This document shows, in pieces, positions 23,089 to 35,002 of a stretch of 64,000 nt of DNA (within the stretch, counting starts at the first letter, position 1; every line of letters begins with the position of its first letter). The notes below the pieces were generated by a model. It did not search any database. It was not told the origin of the DNA and saw only the letters and a list, made by a program, of their open reading frames with translations. The stretch is taken from assembly GCF_047948215.1 (NCBI RefSeq), contig NC_134462.1:121170937-121234936 (forward strand). Reading direction: 5' to 3'. This stretch comes from Lycorma delicatula (Eukaryota > Arthropoda > Insecta > Hemiptera > Fulgoridae). The position numbers and the translations under genes were made by a program.

Positions 23089-24032
23089 GTTTGGAAATTC
23101 GGTCTGCAGTATGCTTTAGAATTACGTGGTGCATTCTGTTCTTTCGGCGTTAGGTTACGAGTTCATCGTAAGAGCAAGGTATCGTACTTGCTACCCCGCA
23201 TAATCCTGTAAGAAAGTACTGAAACTTTTCTCTTTCAAAGTAATGTACGTTAAAAAACTGAAATCTACAGATCGTGCCAAAAGATAAATTATTGTCGACG
23301 ATTTAAACATTTCATCGACCAAAATCCCGAAGGTATCCTCGACATGACGTTTTTACAGATGAAACGTGGTTTCATCCGAGAGGGTATATTAAATCACAAA
23401 ATACACGACTGTGGTCGACAACTAACTCCCGTGAATTACATAAATAATCTTTAATCGAAGCGAAAATTGTAGTCCGGGTCGATGCGATTAGATCGCGCAT
23501 TGTGGGTGCAATCTTTTTTGAAAATACAGTTAATAGTGGCAGTTACTGTGCTACTTTAACAAACTTCATTAGTCGGTTAACAGTAATGGAAATCGATCAC
23601 GGTCGGTTCCAACAAGATGGCGTCAAAGCGCACACAGCTACCAGGTCCATGATTTTTTACGAAATGACTGTGGTGAATGGTATTTTGAGGGGTTTTTGGT
23701 CTGCACGAACGCTCGATATCACTCCTCCACATTACTTTCATTGGAGGGCAATGTATCTCAACAGACCGCGCACAATTGACAAATTAAAAACCGCATTAAC
23801 GGCATACGTACAAGACATTACAGTACACCAGCAGGATAAAGTGTTTGATAACAAATTGAAACGTGTGGAGTGCTGCATTGATGTTGGAGATCATTTTCTT
23901 TACAGACTATTTATAAAGTATTCCAATTATTGTAATATTCGTTTCGTTCTTATAAATAAAAATGCGCAGTAATAATTAAGTTTCGTCATTATATTTCTAT
24001 AATTCCAGTGCTCAGCAATTTCCCGAATGCTC
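23089..24032 (+). pseudogene. mariner-superfamily transposase remnant, family M1, copy 1
   Basis: The ends match as inverted repeats: GTTTGGAAATTCGGTCTGCAG on the left and GCATTCGGGAAATTGCTGAG read inward from the right. The N-terminal helix-turn-helix region is deleted; roughly 400 bp present in copy 2 is missing near 23160. The catalytic domain is readable: FTDETWFH (first Asp codon 23358-23360), then an open frame 23502-23972 with GAIFFENTVNSGSYC and FQQDGVKAHTA (second Asp 23616-23618). The third position is TLDITPPHYF, where the expected Asp is His (CAT at 23730-23732). The second and third positions are separated by 37 residues. Deletion plus loss of the third acid means no activity. 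Confidence 0.85.
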
Positions 24033-24119
24033 TGAATCATCCTCATCTCATTGCTCAGGAGAAAGGTTGCTTATTATTCACTATTTGAATAGGTTGCGAC
24101 GTACCCATTAGAAAAAAAA

Positions 24120-24589
24120 CCGTACTTACGTATTAACGCCACCGCGTTTAAAAACAAAGTAGTCAATCGGATTTCAGTGGAAAATGGGCCGATATAGAGT
24201 TTAACATAGATTCAAAACAGTCTCTTTATTAATTTTAATAAATGGTTATTTATATTTATTTATTTTATAAATATAATTTAACCAAACTTAACCTACGCTC
24301 GCTTCGCTCGCTAACCTTGACTAATTAACAGGAGTGTTTTGATTATTTAAGTAATAGATAATTGCAATAATTACTGAATTTATTAAATAGATACTCAAAA
24401 AATTACGGTGTTAATTAGTCCAAGGTTAGCGAGCCTAGGTTAAGTTTGGTTAAATTATATTTATAAAATAAATAAATATAAATAACCATTTATTAAAATT
24501 CATAGACTGTTCATTTTCCACCGAAATCCGATTGACTACTTTGTTTTTAAATATAGCTGTAGCTGCGGTGGCGTTAATACGTAAGTACC
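24120..24589. repeat. 470-bp fold-back element (long terminal inverted repeats)
   Basis: Both ends read inward as GTACTTACGTATTAACGCCA. Arms of about 200 bp follow, sharing AACAAAGTAGTCAATCGG, AATGGTTATTTATATTTATT and AACCAAACTTAACCTA. They differ by small gaps, for example an extra GCTCGCTTCG in the left arm. The A-runs flanking both ends might hide a target duplication. There is no coding sequence. This is a typical fold-back or MITE structure whose superfamily is unknown. Confidence 0.8.
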
Positions 24590-24696
24590 AAAAAAATATT
24601 CGTTTATTAAATTTTTTTTAGTTTATTATAATTCTTGTTCATTATTTTGCTCGTAATTTTATTTTAAAGTAGATATATATCGATTTTATAGAACAC

Positions 24697-25250
24697 TAGC
24701 TGTCCCGCCAATGCTTCGCTATTGCTATATTTGAATATATATAGATTAAATGAACACAAATGAAAGTTTGATAAAACATTACGAAACATCACAAAATTTA
24801 ACCTTTCCCTCTTCACCAGTTCCCCACTTTCTATTATCAACCCTTCCACTCTTCACGTCTTCACCCCTTTCCTTCTTTCCATTTTTCTTTTTTATCTTCT
24901 TCCCTTTTTCGCAGAATTATTTATTTTAACTTAACTAATAGAAATTCTGAATCAATTTTTCGAAATATCTCGATCCCCGCGTCACCTAGGGGTCAATTTT
25001 TTGGAAAAAAAAAATTAGTTATTTTCACGTAACTAATATATAATATGAATATGATCCATATCGGACCCTATATACAACGTTTTGAAATATCTCGACCCCA
25101 GCGCTACCTAGCGGATCCAAACCAATTCAAAAACCTTCGCGGGTGGGCCACAACAACTCAACAAAGTTTCATCGCAAACGGATGAATGGTACAGGAACGC
25201 ATACGGGACAAACAAACAAACATTCATTTATATATATATAAAAGGTAAGA
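24697..25250 (+). mobile_element. 'ACTAG-head' dispersed non-autonomous element, copy 1
   Basis: The head ACTAGCTGTCCCGCCAATGC follows an AT-rich run. The tail at about 25160-25250 reads AAAGTTTCATCGCAAACGGA and then a GGACAAACAAACAAACATTC run, ending in (TA)n. Heads and tails of this style are common in insect genomes. The same head occurs at 42.1, 45.65 (antisense), 54.2 (antisense) and 63.25 kb here. No ORF of note is inside. Whether it is an RTE-derived retroposon or a Helitron-like element cannot be decided by eye. Confidence 0.6.
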
Positions 25251-25800
25251 TTTAGTGAAAATTTAATAAGTAATGTTTATGTTAACAAATAATAAATATG
25301 TTTTTTAAGCTTTTCTACGAATTTATCAATATTTTTTCAAGTTCTGTTGTAGTATTACAAGTATGATTGTTTTTTTAAGTGTAAAATTTTCAGCGTTTTT
25401 CAAGTATTATAATTAAATAAGAGTGGCGTTTTTATTATCTTGTTATATTTTAATCAGTTAGAATATTAGGATATTTCATCCAATTTTATCGATATTTTTC
25501 AATTGTTCATTTTTTGATAGGTTGGATTATCTATCGATCGTAAGAAATTAGGTCCTGTTTTAAATCGATTTTTCGGTATTATTATTTTTTAAAGCCGGTT
25601 ATAGTTAAAACATATTTCCCAATCTTTATAACGTTTTTCCAATAAGATTCCTTGTTAGGCGGATTAACGTATGTGCACCAATTTTTGATAAAATTTTCGG
25701 TTTTAAAACGGGGCTTATTTTCTTCTTACGTAGCAGTGATGGGAATGGTGTGGTGGAGAGAAGGTTTTCGCTTCGCCGATTGAACATTAGGTCTCCCGTC

Positions 25801-25985
25801 TCTCTTTTTCTGTTTAGCCTCCGGAATCACTGTAAGGTATTACTTCAGAGGATGATATGTATGAATGTAAATGAAGTTGTGTCTTGTACTGTCTCAGGTC
25901 GACTATTCCTGAGATGTGTGGTTAATCGAAACCCAACCATCAAAGAACACCGGTATACACGATCTAGTATTCAAATCCAGGTTGT
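25801..25985 (-). repeat. SINE family B, antisense, lacking the tRNA head
   Basis: Read on the minus strand this gives GGATTTGAATACTAGATCGT, GTGTTCTTTGATGGTTGGGT, ACACATCTCAGGAATAGTCG, and ends in CCGGAGGCTAAACAGAAAAA. These blocks align with the copies at 33.8 and 49.9 kb. The first 70-80 bp, which carry the polymerase III boxes in the 33.8-kb copy, are absent. Confidence 0.72.
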
Positions 25986-26930
25986 GTGACCTACACATGA
26001 CATCATACTATTTCCTGTCTGTCGGCGGCTACTCGTTAGATACTTTACGCTTTCGCGTTTTATTTCCAACTTTAAATCTACATTTGTTTCTGAAACCGTT
26101 GCACTACAACTGTACAATATCGTGCCTTTCTCAGTATTAAGTACTTAATGTTAATCGTTTTTTGATGAAACTTATTTTTTTAATTTTTCTTTATAGAAAT
26201 TGAAAACTAAAAAAAAAAATATTAAAAAATGACGATGTAGTTGAACTATTTCCTTGATAGTCATTGGTCAGTAATGTCCGGTTTATCTGAAAATATTTCT
26301 TACGACATTATTAATACATATGATTATTTTTTTTTTATACTAGTTGAACCCTTCACTATGAATTATGATCGGCAATTTCATTTTGCAGTATGTTTTTATT
26401 TTCTCTTCATTTATATAGTTTTGTTGCAAAATCCATTTTGTTAAATTCAAAACAAAATGAGCAATATCTGCTTTGTTAGAATAACTAGAGAACTTTCCTC
26501 CCATTATTTTCTAGGGCCTAGATTTTATTGCGTAATTCTTTTTAACGATTAGTAAAAATGTAAATATGCGTGTTTTGTAGATACTTTTTAATAATCCCTT
26601 CTATATTAAAAAAAAAAAAAATTATTCCGATGTTAGATGATTATTCAAACATTTCAATTAATTTTAATGTAAATACGAGTAGATGTCAATTTTATTTTGA
26701 TAGTTCTTTTTTGCAGTATTTTACGTAGTTTTTAAGCGTCTCATAGTTTTTTTTTACAATTCGATTTCATTGATACTTTTGAATGGTTCTGAGTTACGTG
26801 AATATGAAATTTTTTTTTTTAAAAAATTATTTTTCGACGAGATTTTGTAATCGTTCTGAAGCTAGGATGGATAGTTTGGTTATGCGATAGCTTTATACGA
26901 TCTTCAGACGTATTACATGTTCATAAGATT

Positions 26931-27545
26931 TACTGTATATTTCCGCAAGTAAGAGGATAGTTGAATCATAAAAAAGGCCCCGAAAATCCGGGGTCGTCTT
27001 ATAGGGCAAATACAAAAAATCAGATTGAAAAAATTAAAACACACGACACAACCTACAACGTAACAATGCTAATTAATGGAGGATTTTCCTTTATGTGTAC
27101 AACCACCGATTGCGACTGATCTTGAAAATTATTACAACTTATTGGAAAATCTATCGTATTATTTAAATACGCTACATAATATGATAGATAATATATATAA
27201 TATTACATTTAAATTAGTAAATATTGAAAGTTATGTTTATTGAGTTACAGAGGAAAAAACGACAAATCATAATTATTTACTAGTATAGAGTAGGGTATGT
27301 CCACAAAATAGAATAGCTCATAGGACGCTTTTGTGAATAGTCAAGGTCATTACCCGAATGCCGGCATCAGTGCGAATAACATAACGCATACGCTATATAG
27401 TGTTATCTAGATGATCGCCGATCTAAACTAAATTCATAGGCCGTTGATAGTTTGGAGCTCGTGTTATACGACAGATATAAAGCTTCGACGAAAATTTATA
27501 CCTCGTCTTATCTGAAGTTCGTCTTATTTGTGGAAATATACGGTA
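26931..27545. mobile_element. MITE bounded by TA, 26-bp terminal inverted repeats
   Basis: The left end is TA followed by CTGTATATTTCCGCAAGTAA. The right end, read inward, is TA followed by CCGTATATTTCCACAAATAA. Agreement extends over roughly 26 bp with few mismatches. The element of about 615 bp carries sub-terminal GGCCCCGAAAATCCGGGG and TCGTCTTAT motifs and no coding frame. TA flanks suggest the Tc1/mariner/pogo superfamily, inferred from the ends alone. Confidence 0.65.
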
Positions 27546-28855
27546 CTTTTCTTGCTAATTTATAAAAGTAAGAAGATTTATTTGTTTGTTAATATTGAAA
27601 ATATTTATTATTACAGACTTAATTTTTGCAAAATTTTTATGCAAAATCTATTGTAAATATTAAATACTAATTTTAAAAAAATATACCCTGTAAAAATCTT
27701 CCGATGATGCAATGATAATAAACATAGCCGAATCGTACGCGTGACGAAATTTAAATATTTTATATCTTTATAATTATAAGGATCCTATATATGAAAAGCA
27801 ATGGCAGCTGTTTCGTGACAGTATAAAAGATATGTAAGGCGGTTGAGAGTTCTGATACGCATCAAATATGTATTCATTTTGGAATTCAATTTCCTATACG
27901 GTCATATATAGCTACATAACGCATATATAAACAAGGTTGAACAAAAAGTACTGTCGCCGAATGGAATGGGAATTCATATTTTGTTTGGTGGTTGCTGTTG
28001 ACTTACCGTTTAACATTATTTTTAATAATTTAAAAAAAAAACCTTTTTAAAATGCGGTTGATATTATGGTTTTCTTGTATGTACCGTCAGATTATTTAGG
28101 GCAGTCTTTATTTAATTACCAGGCTAGGAAATCTTGCTGAAAATTGTGAAAAGGTTTTAGAAATACCTTGTTACAAATTTAATTTATTTTTTTATCAGAA
28201 AGAATTTTCTTTAAAAAATGGAAAAAAAATCGATCCTTCTAATTTTTTCTAAAAATACGTCTGTTATTTCTCTTGAAAATTTTATAAATAAAAATGTAAT
28301 AAAAAAAAAAGTTAACAAACTTAAGTTAGGGTCGCATGTTCATTTTTTAGATGGAACGTTAGTTCCATCTAAAATTCGAGCTGATTGTAGAAAATGACTC
28401 GTCTGAAACTCAAATATTAACAATTTGAAAAAACTGATAATTAAAAATTAAGCGCCATTTTACCGATATCAAAAACTAGAAGTGGTGAAATTATTAATTT
28501 AATTTAAACTCAAATGCTAAAATTGAAGAAAAAAAAGTTGTTAAAAATTGATACTGAAAATAAAGTAAAGGAAATAACACGTGTTGTAAATTAACTGATT
28601 CGCTTACTTTAACAAGAATGGCTGGTTGTGAGTTTATGTCTCGTTTGTCGTTGTAATACAGACATCGCTTTATTGAATTCAACTTGTAGTCATTCTAAAC
28701 GGATTATTACATTAAAGATAATTTCAAATACTGATACTAGATGTCAGATAAATAATTAATTGGAATTCTTGGTGTTTTCTAACCATTATGTGTTAAATTA
28801 TTTATTTATTTATATACTAACAGCAGTTGACGCCCGCTCGTAGTTACTATGATGG
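27546..28855. other. AT-rich non-coding stretch with one perfect hairpin
   Basis: No gene was found. At 28345-28374 a 13-bp perfect stem (TTTTAGATGGAAC, loop GTTA, GTTCCATCTAAAA) is present. The reverse-strand frame near 28494-28682 shows no family resemblance. Confidence 0.5.
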
Positions 28856-28865
28856 ATTGTAATGA

Positions 28866-28957
28866 ATTTTGTAGCGTGTGAAAAATGTCACGCGTGATCG
28901 AAATTTAAACCTGTATGTGAGGCTGAGTTTCTTACCACTCTGCCAAGGAGATTGGTC
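28866..28957 (-). repeat. tRNA-derived SINE, family A, antisense, decayed
   Basis: The minus strand reads ATCTCCTTGGCAGAGTGGTA (a good box A), a decayed box B (AGGTTTAAATTTCGATC), and the family tail GCGTGACATTTTTCACACGC. It lies just left of the longest (TA)n tract of this region. Confidence 0.65.
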
Positions 28958-28982
28958 TAGTTAGTACCAACTGAGTCGTAAA

Positions 28983-28986
<4 letters not shown>

Positions 28987-29046
<60 letters not shown>
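28987..29046. repeat. (TA)n microsatellite, about 60 bp
   Basis: An uninterrupted TA dinucleotide run. Comparable runs lie at 9822-9853, 50651-50687 and 54217-54274. Tracts this long are probably length-variable. Confidence 0.95.
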
Positions 29047-29050
<4 letters not shown>

Positions 29051-29511
29051 TTTAATTGTTAATAAATTTAGACTCGGAAATATTTAATAAAATAATTTAT
29101 CTAAGGCGTTTCATTTCAGCTCTTTTGTCAGTCAGTGTGCATGTCTGAAGTAATTTTCCTACATGTTTACTGGTGACTTCGTGCACATATGTACACGATT
29201 TTTTTATCAATTATTTAACAAAATTTATCAAACAAAATTAATTTTATCTTAAAAAACGTACTGAAAATTGATTATTAGATATTGGAAAAAAGATCTTTCC
29301 AGTTTCACATTGATTAATTTAAAGAAATAAAGTTTTAAATTAAAACTATTATATATTTATAAAACTATTTTTCTCGTTATCTGTAATCCCTAATTATAAA
29401 TTTTATTCAATAAAAAATTATATATATATATATATTTTAGAAATTAAGTTTTATGGGTAAAAGTAGAAAAACGAACGAGCTAAATTTATATTATTGCGTT
29501 TAAAAAAACTT

Positions 29512-29727
29512 AATTTTTCAAGATTTAAGTATCCAATTTTTCGTCTATGCGCTATGTTAAATATAAAGTAAAACTCGTGATAACGGTGTATTCCAGTTTT
29601 CAAAAATAGTCGTTCTCTTATTGTGTTCTTTATTTAATGCGACAGCTTTAAATTAAAAAAAAGCTGACAACAAAGTCGTTATACTTTCCTGTCATCGGTT
29701 ATTTATTCTTATACAGACTGTTTCTAA
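29512..29727 (+). repeat. dispersed repeat of about 215 bp, copy 1
   Basis: It aligns by eye with 40138-40362 in the same orientation. Shared pieces include GGTGTATTCCAGTTTTCAAA, ATTTAATGCGACAGCTTTAA and CTGACAACAAAG, and both end near TATTTATTCTTATA. It has no coding potential and no clear terminal repeats, so it may be part of a larger unnamed element. Confidence 0.65.
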
Positions 29728-30199
29728 AATGGTGGGCTGGCTATACTTTTTCGGATTCTACTTATAAAAGTAAACAGAAATTTTCGTTAGGAAAAATGGT
29801 AATTTCTCCTTCGTTCTCCCACTGTCCGCCATTTTGTTATTTTTATATAAAAATTTATATCTTAAGTTCGAATGGAGGAATCGCAGGTAAGCGTCTTGAT
29901 AATGATTTTTTTTAAATTTGCAAAAAATCAGGACTTAATACCTTCGCAAAATGGCGATCACGTTTATTATTCAATTCTTTATATCTCCATATATTAGTTT
30001 TATCAAAGCGTATGTTTTCGTTAAAATTTTAATCCTTTTATTTAGAACAAAGTAACATTAATTTTTTTTAAATCGGTTAACAAATAGCCGAGTTATAAAC
30101 AAATACACGAGTCGCTATACAAAACATCATCAATATCGGTTCATCCAGTCAAAAATTATTAAGCTTAAATATGCACATACATACCATAATCACTCCCTA

Positions 30200-30375
30200 T
30201 TTTTTTGGTTTTTTTGGATTTCCCGGGTTGAGTCGTTGAGAAATGCAGAAAACGTATTTCGACACATTACCACCCTTTTTTAAGACGAATGAATTTTGAC
30301 GGGCTTGAACCAACAACATTGTCGCGCGATTTCTCTTCACTGCTAACGTTCAGCTAGCGAACGTCATAGAATCAT
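30200..30375 (-). repeat. possible tRNA-derived SINE of a third kind, antisense
   Basis: On the minus strand a tRNA-like head can be read: GTTCGCTAGCTGAACGTTAG near box A, then GGTTCAAGCCC fitting box B about 45 bp later. AAATTCATTCGTCTTAAAAA and further non-tRNA sequence follow. The body differs from families A and B. Only one copy is visible, so it could be chance or another class of repeat. Confidence 0.35.
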
Positions 30376-30782
30376 TAACATGTGCTTAGTTTTGGATCTG
30401 ATATAAACAAAAATTTCTATTTTGTAAACCCTTATCATCACATATTTAAAAAAATAATTTATGGATTTTTGTGTTTTAAACGATCTACATTGTAGAGTAT
30501 TTGGGCAGATTGGTTTTCCAAAATGAGTAGTGTTAATAAGAAAAAAAAATTGTAGTAATAGTTATTTATACGTATCTTTTCTTCATTTTCGTTTATGTTT
30601 AATAATAACAGGCGAGCACGGTTTCCAAGAAATCATTTGACATATTAGGTTTCTGTTAACGTTAAAATTTTCGTGAAATTATCAGTAAACCTTTTAACGG
30701 TATCGTTCATGTAAGAAAATTTTAAGCCTTCACATGAAGTTGTATTTAATATTCACGTCGGGGGTTTTTTTATTATACAATC

Positions 30783-31882
30783 AGTTCGGAAAGTCTCTGT
30801 GCAGTATCCTTTAGAATTATGTATGTATTTTGTTCTTTCAGTGTTAGGTTGGTTGTCCTATGGATTCTTTGGACGTTGTTCATTAATAAACCAAGATGTC
30901 ATTGTTGAGTTGTGACTGAATGTACTTCGTTTCGTTTCCATTACCGGAATCAATATTTGCGAAAAACGTAAGGGTACTTTTGATGGAGGAAGGATTTTAT
31001 TCGTTGAACACGTCTTTCGTGAAGGCGACCAAGTATACTGATTTAGTGAGCAAAAGTTTGCCGAAAAATTTCCAAATACTCCTGTTCCTCACCGCTATGT
31101 AGTTCTAACTCTTATCGAAACATTTCGAGCAACAGGCTCTGTTGAAGACCACCTAAACTAAACGAAGAGAAGCTGCTTGATATTTCGGATGCTATGGCTG
31201 AAAGTTCATAAAAGTCAGTGCGTAAGTTAGCACAGCAGCAAGATATCGGATTTGTTACCGCACATATGTTGTAAGAAAAGAAGTGAAACTTTTCCCCTAC
31301 AAAGTAGTGTGTGTTCAAGAACTGAAATCTGCAGATTATGCCAAATACTAAATTATTGTCGATGACTTAAATATTCTATCGACTAAAATTCCGTAGGTAT
31401 ACTCGACATTACGTTTTTTACAGATGAAGCGTGGTCATGTATATTAATACACAAAATACACAACTGGTCGGCAACTAACACCCGTGAATTACACCAACAA
31501 TCTTTACAAGAAGCAAAAATTGTAGTCTGGGTCGGTTTGAGTAGAATGCGGATTGTGGGTCTAATCTTTTTTGAAAATACAGTTGATAGTGACCGTTATT
31601 GTGCTTTTTTAACAAACTTCATTAGTCGGTTAACAGCAATGGAATAAATCAAGGCTGGTTCTAACACGATGGCGCCACAGCGCACTCAGCTAACAAGTCA
31701 ATGACGTTTTTACGAAATGTCTTTGGTGAATGGAATTTCGAGGGGTTTGTGGCCTGAACGATCGGACGATCTTGCAAAAAATTGAAAATCGTTCATGTCA
31801 AATTGAAATGTGTGCAGTGTTTTGTGAAAAATTTCCATCATTACACTTCCGTAATTCTAGTGCACAGCAACTTTCCGAACAC
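30783..31882 (+). pseudogene. mariner-superfamily transposase remnant, family M1, copy 2
   Basis: Terminal inverted repeats: AGTTCGGAAAGTCTCTGTGC on the left and GTGTTCGGAAAGTTGCTGTG read inward from the right. The N-terminal region is retained with stops and frameshifts (pieces resembling FVEHVFREGDQVY and FATGSVEDHL), then FFTDEAW (first Asp 31423-31425). Next come VGLIFFENTVDSDRYC and an altered second block HDGATAHSA (Asp 31678-31680). After the following PERSDDLA an internal deletion removes the third acidic position and most of the C-terminus. It is more complete at the 5' end than the copy at 23 kb; together the two show the extent of the family. Confidence 0.82.
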
Positions 31883-32059
31883 GCTGCAAATCGTAGGAAT
31901 TGAATTCATATGTTCACCAAAGATTTATGCACCTCAAATTTTGTCTGCACCTTAAATTTTACGGTATATTTATGCTTAGTTTTAACCTCTCTCTATTGTT
32001 ATTAATCCATAGATTGGTTAGCAGTTAGTTTCCGTAGCCTTTTCTCTTGAACCATTTTT

Positions 32060-32890
32060 TAAAATTATTCGATACATGGGCAAATCAAATCATTGATATG
32101 AGCTGTCTTAGCACTCCACCTTACCCTTCCTCTGTGGTTTCTTCGTTCTGTCATTTCCTCAATAATTGCCTTTAGGACCGCGTCATATTTCTGTATAAGT
32201 CCAATTAGTTGTGTTTTATTTTCTTTGTATAGTCTTTCAGAGGATTTTATTCTCTTTCATTGGTTTGAATATCTATTCGTTAGTGATTGTCCGTCTTGTC
32301 GGTGTCTATAGCACCACTCTTTTGTTTCTTAATCTTTTTTCTGTGGATTTCAACAGTTCAATTAGTTCCTCCATTCTCGACTTATGTTTAAGAAACTGCC
32401 TCTTGAATTTCTAAACTAATGTTGTTGGCAGTTAGTATATCCTTCAATTTATTGAAGGCTGTCTTTGCTAGTCTCATTTTTATTTTTATATTTCTTTTGT
32501 TTCTGCAATCGGATTTTACGACGGCAGAACGACTAAGAATTTAAATTCCTAGAGTTGCTCTAAAGTTTCTATTTTTTAACCGTATGTTGTCCATTACCTT
32601 GTCAAAAAACTATACTTTTGTTTTGGTTTTATTGATTTTAAGGTTATGTTATTAGTAAAAATCTCGTCCATTTTTTAAATTACGTCATTCATATCAGCTT
32701 ACTTCCTGTAATGACTGCTATGTCGTCTGCAAATCTCAGCACGTCTATTTTTATCCCCTGAATTTTGTTTCCTACGCTAATTTCTTTTCTTACTGCGTAT
32801 ATTGCTCTTGGATATAATAGTTAAAGCGAATTTGTAATAAGTTAAAACTCTGTCTTACCCGTTTTATTATAGCGTTGTAAATTGTTAATT
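32060..32890 (-). pseudogene. RTE-type LINE reverse transcriptase remnant, antisense
   Basis: Read on the minus strand from about 32890: GIKIDVLRFADDIAVITGS carries the RT active-site box (FADD, complement of 32722-32733). Frameshifted pieces follow: RLAKTAFNKLKDILTANNIS, the region where the family makes its amphipathic thumb. Further down come QLIGLIQKYDAVLKAIIEEM and ERRNHRGRVRW, equivalent to the conserved IGH-R-H and RGR-P-R C-terminal blocks of RTE/CR1-like LINEs. Every block is broken by stops. The 5' half and the endonuclease are absent. Confidence 0.78.
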
Positions 32891-33750
32891 TGGAAATAGC
32901 GCAACATTTATTAAGGAATTGATGTTTTGGTTATAATGTGTTTGTGCTTTGTTAAATAATTGGTTAAAAAAAAATTATTTTTTAATATTCGTGTAGCCGA
33001 TGTTACTATTTTTGGGTAATAAAATCCCTTCGTTAGAAATCAGTGTTCTTCAAAGAACAAATAAAATCGGAGGTTTCAAAATACAAAGACAAACTAATAA
33101 TTTTTCTTTCTGGTCATTCAGAAAGCAATAAAGTAAAATATTTTCAGGGGAAAAACAACTTTATTTCGATCAAACATCGGATTAAAAAAAAATTAACGTT
33201 TAGTAGTTGTGAAGCCGTCTTGATAAATAAATTTTTAGAAAAGTAGTGGATACTCGAAACATGTGATGCTCCACACGTTTTAATAATAGACTAAGATAAT
33301 AGCAGACCGTGAAGGTTTCAACACACTGATAATATGGGTTTGAAGTAGGGTTGCCCGGTCTGATCATTCCTGTCTAATAAAACTACTTTAATGATCTTTG
33401 ACGTACTGGAAACAACAAATTAATGAGAGAATCGGAGTGAATCAAGAAATAAGGGTAAATTTTATTTTTTTCACCGATGAACAGTTTTTAATGTTAGAAT
33501 CGAGGGATGATCTCGAAATATCCATTCACAGTTTAAATGTTATTGCTTCTGATAACTTCAAATCTTAGTTAAGAAAACAATCTTATTCCATGGAAAATTC
33601 CGATTTAAATAAAAAATTGTTCATCAAACAGATCGTTAGCATATTTTAAACATTTTGGTTATTGTGCTCTATTTGAGGAAGTTCAACAGATTTCAGGCAA
33701 TCTATTGCGCAGAAAAACCATCATTTAAATGCATATTAAAAATAAAATTC
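32891..33750. other. AT-rich non-coding stretch
   Basis: No recognisable gene or repeat was seen. A 67-codon frame at 33043-33246 is lysine-rich and AT-driven, and shows no family resemblance. Confidence 0.4.
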
Positions 33751-33752
33751 CC

Positions 33753-34047
33753 CACCCGGATGACCTAGTGGTAAACTCGTTGTCGTAAATCAGCCGATTT
33801 CGAAGTTCAGAGTTCTCAGTTCAAATCCTAATAAAGGCTTTTATTCAGATTTGAATACTAAATCGTGATACCTCTGTTCTTTGACGGTTTCGATTAACAA
33901 CATGTCTCAGGAATGGTCGGCCTGAGTTTGTTCAAGATTACGCATTTATCGGTACTGTTACATTACACTGATAAGTCGCTAATGACTTTAATTGTTAATG
34001 CTACTGTAGATAAAAATATGAAAAATAAATAAATAAATAAAAACAAT
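33753..34047 (+). repeat. tRNA-derived SINE, family B, near full length
   Basis: The head carries box A TGACCTAGTGG (33761-33771) and box B GTTCAAATCC (33819-33828), the internal RNA polymerase III promoter. The family body follows: GATTTGAATACTAAATCGTG, TGTTCTTTGACGGTTTCGAT, CATGTCTCAGGAATGGTCGG and GAGTTTGTTCAAGATTACGC. The 3' end is an AAAT-type simple run at about 34023-34040. This copy shows the complete architecture that the others carry only in part. Confidence 0.75.
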
Positions 34048-34141
34048 GAAATAATTTTTTCGGTAATAATTACTATAAAGAGCCACTATCTAAATTATAG
34101 GTGTCGTAATTCATGATCTATTTTTCGTTGATTTTCATGGA

Positions 34142-34653
34142 TTTTTTTTTTTTTTAAGAGGTGGAGGAACCCCATTTACGGGCGCCGAAGCAGTGTCGGA
34201 GTCGCTAACGGGTTCCGCAAAATAGTAAAAAAGGCGTATAAATTCCGGCTCACTACCGATTAAACCTCCACCCCTGGCGACCTGCCACTCATGGGAATAG
34301 CTGGTAAACCATTACTTCAGAAGGGGGAGGGGGTAAGTGCTCACACATACATTCAGACACAACAAGTAAATAGCAAAGCACATACACACACAAAAACAAA
34401 TCCACACATAAGTAAAAAACCAGTACAAAACAACACCAAACAAGCATACCAACACGAATACGAACAAGCGTACCACCGCGCACAGACACACGCACACCAA
34501 CAACTCTCGCAACACGAATACACCATACGCATACTTACATGCCATCAGCTTTACTCGGAAATGGGGGAGGCCCCCGGGTCTCCAGACGGTGGAGTGACCG
34601 CGGGCTCATTACAACCAGCCGACCCCCACAATATCGGAGGATCCTCTAGACAC
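34142..34653 (-). repeat. 3' UTR and poly(A) of the inserted LINE
   Basis: It follows the ORF2 stop on the minus strand and ends CCACCTCTT plus 14 A. The middle is GT-rich on that strand (runs such as TTGTTTTTGTGTGTGTATGT), which creates long accidental open frames on both strands at 34289-34701. Those frames are shadows and should not be annotated as proteins. Confidence 0.75.
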
Positions 34654-35002
34654 TCACCCGCAGTCCTTTCCCCCGCACCGGGACCCCAGGGCCTCCTTTA
34701 ACCTGCGACTTTCTTCGGCAGAACGTAATTTCTCCATAACTGCTTTAGCATATCGGACAACAGCCGCCCACTGATTCTTACTGGTTAACGTAATTTCCTG
34801 GAGGTTCTCAGGTTCAAACATTTCCTCTCTGCCAATAGCATCCACGATCTCTACACGCTCTACCACAAATCTAGAACTGCGAAAAAATAGATGAAAAGGC
34901 GTCTCTTCAACCCCACAATCAGAGCAGCTATCTGAGTGATCCAACCCAAACCTATAGAGATAGGCCCTAAATACCCTATGTCCTGTCAGCTGCTGATGTG
35001 AT
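34654..35002 (-). pseudogene. C-terminal fragment of LINE ORF2 (inserted element)
   Basis: The minus-strand frame is open for more than 110 codons. It begins SHQQLTGHRVFRAYLYRFGL and contains CSDCGVEETPFHLFF, the Cys/His domain at the C-terminus of R1/Jockey-group LINE ORF2 proteins. The next expected cysteine is serine (RSSRF). It then runs through QWAAVVRYAKAVMEKLR to a TGA. The apparent start methionine comes from the flanking target duplication, so it is not a real start. It is truncated at the 5' side and cannot be functional, but is well preserved. Confidence 0.85.

Noticed and set aside
34289..34701. Overlapping 136-aa (+) and 68/77-aa (-) open frames
   Set aside because: They lie in the GT-rich 3' UTR of the inserted LINE; low complexity and on both strands, so shadow frames.
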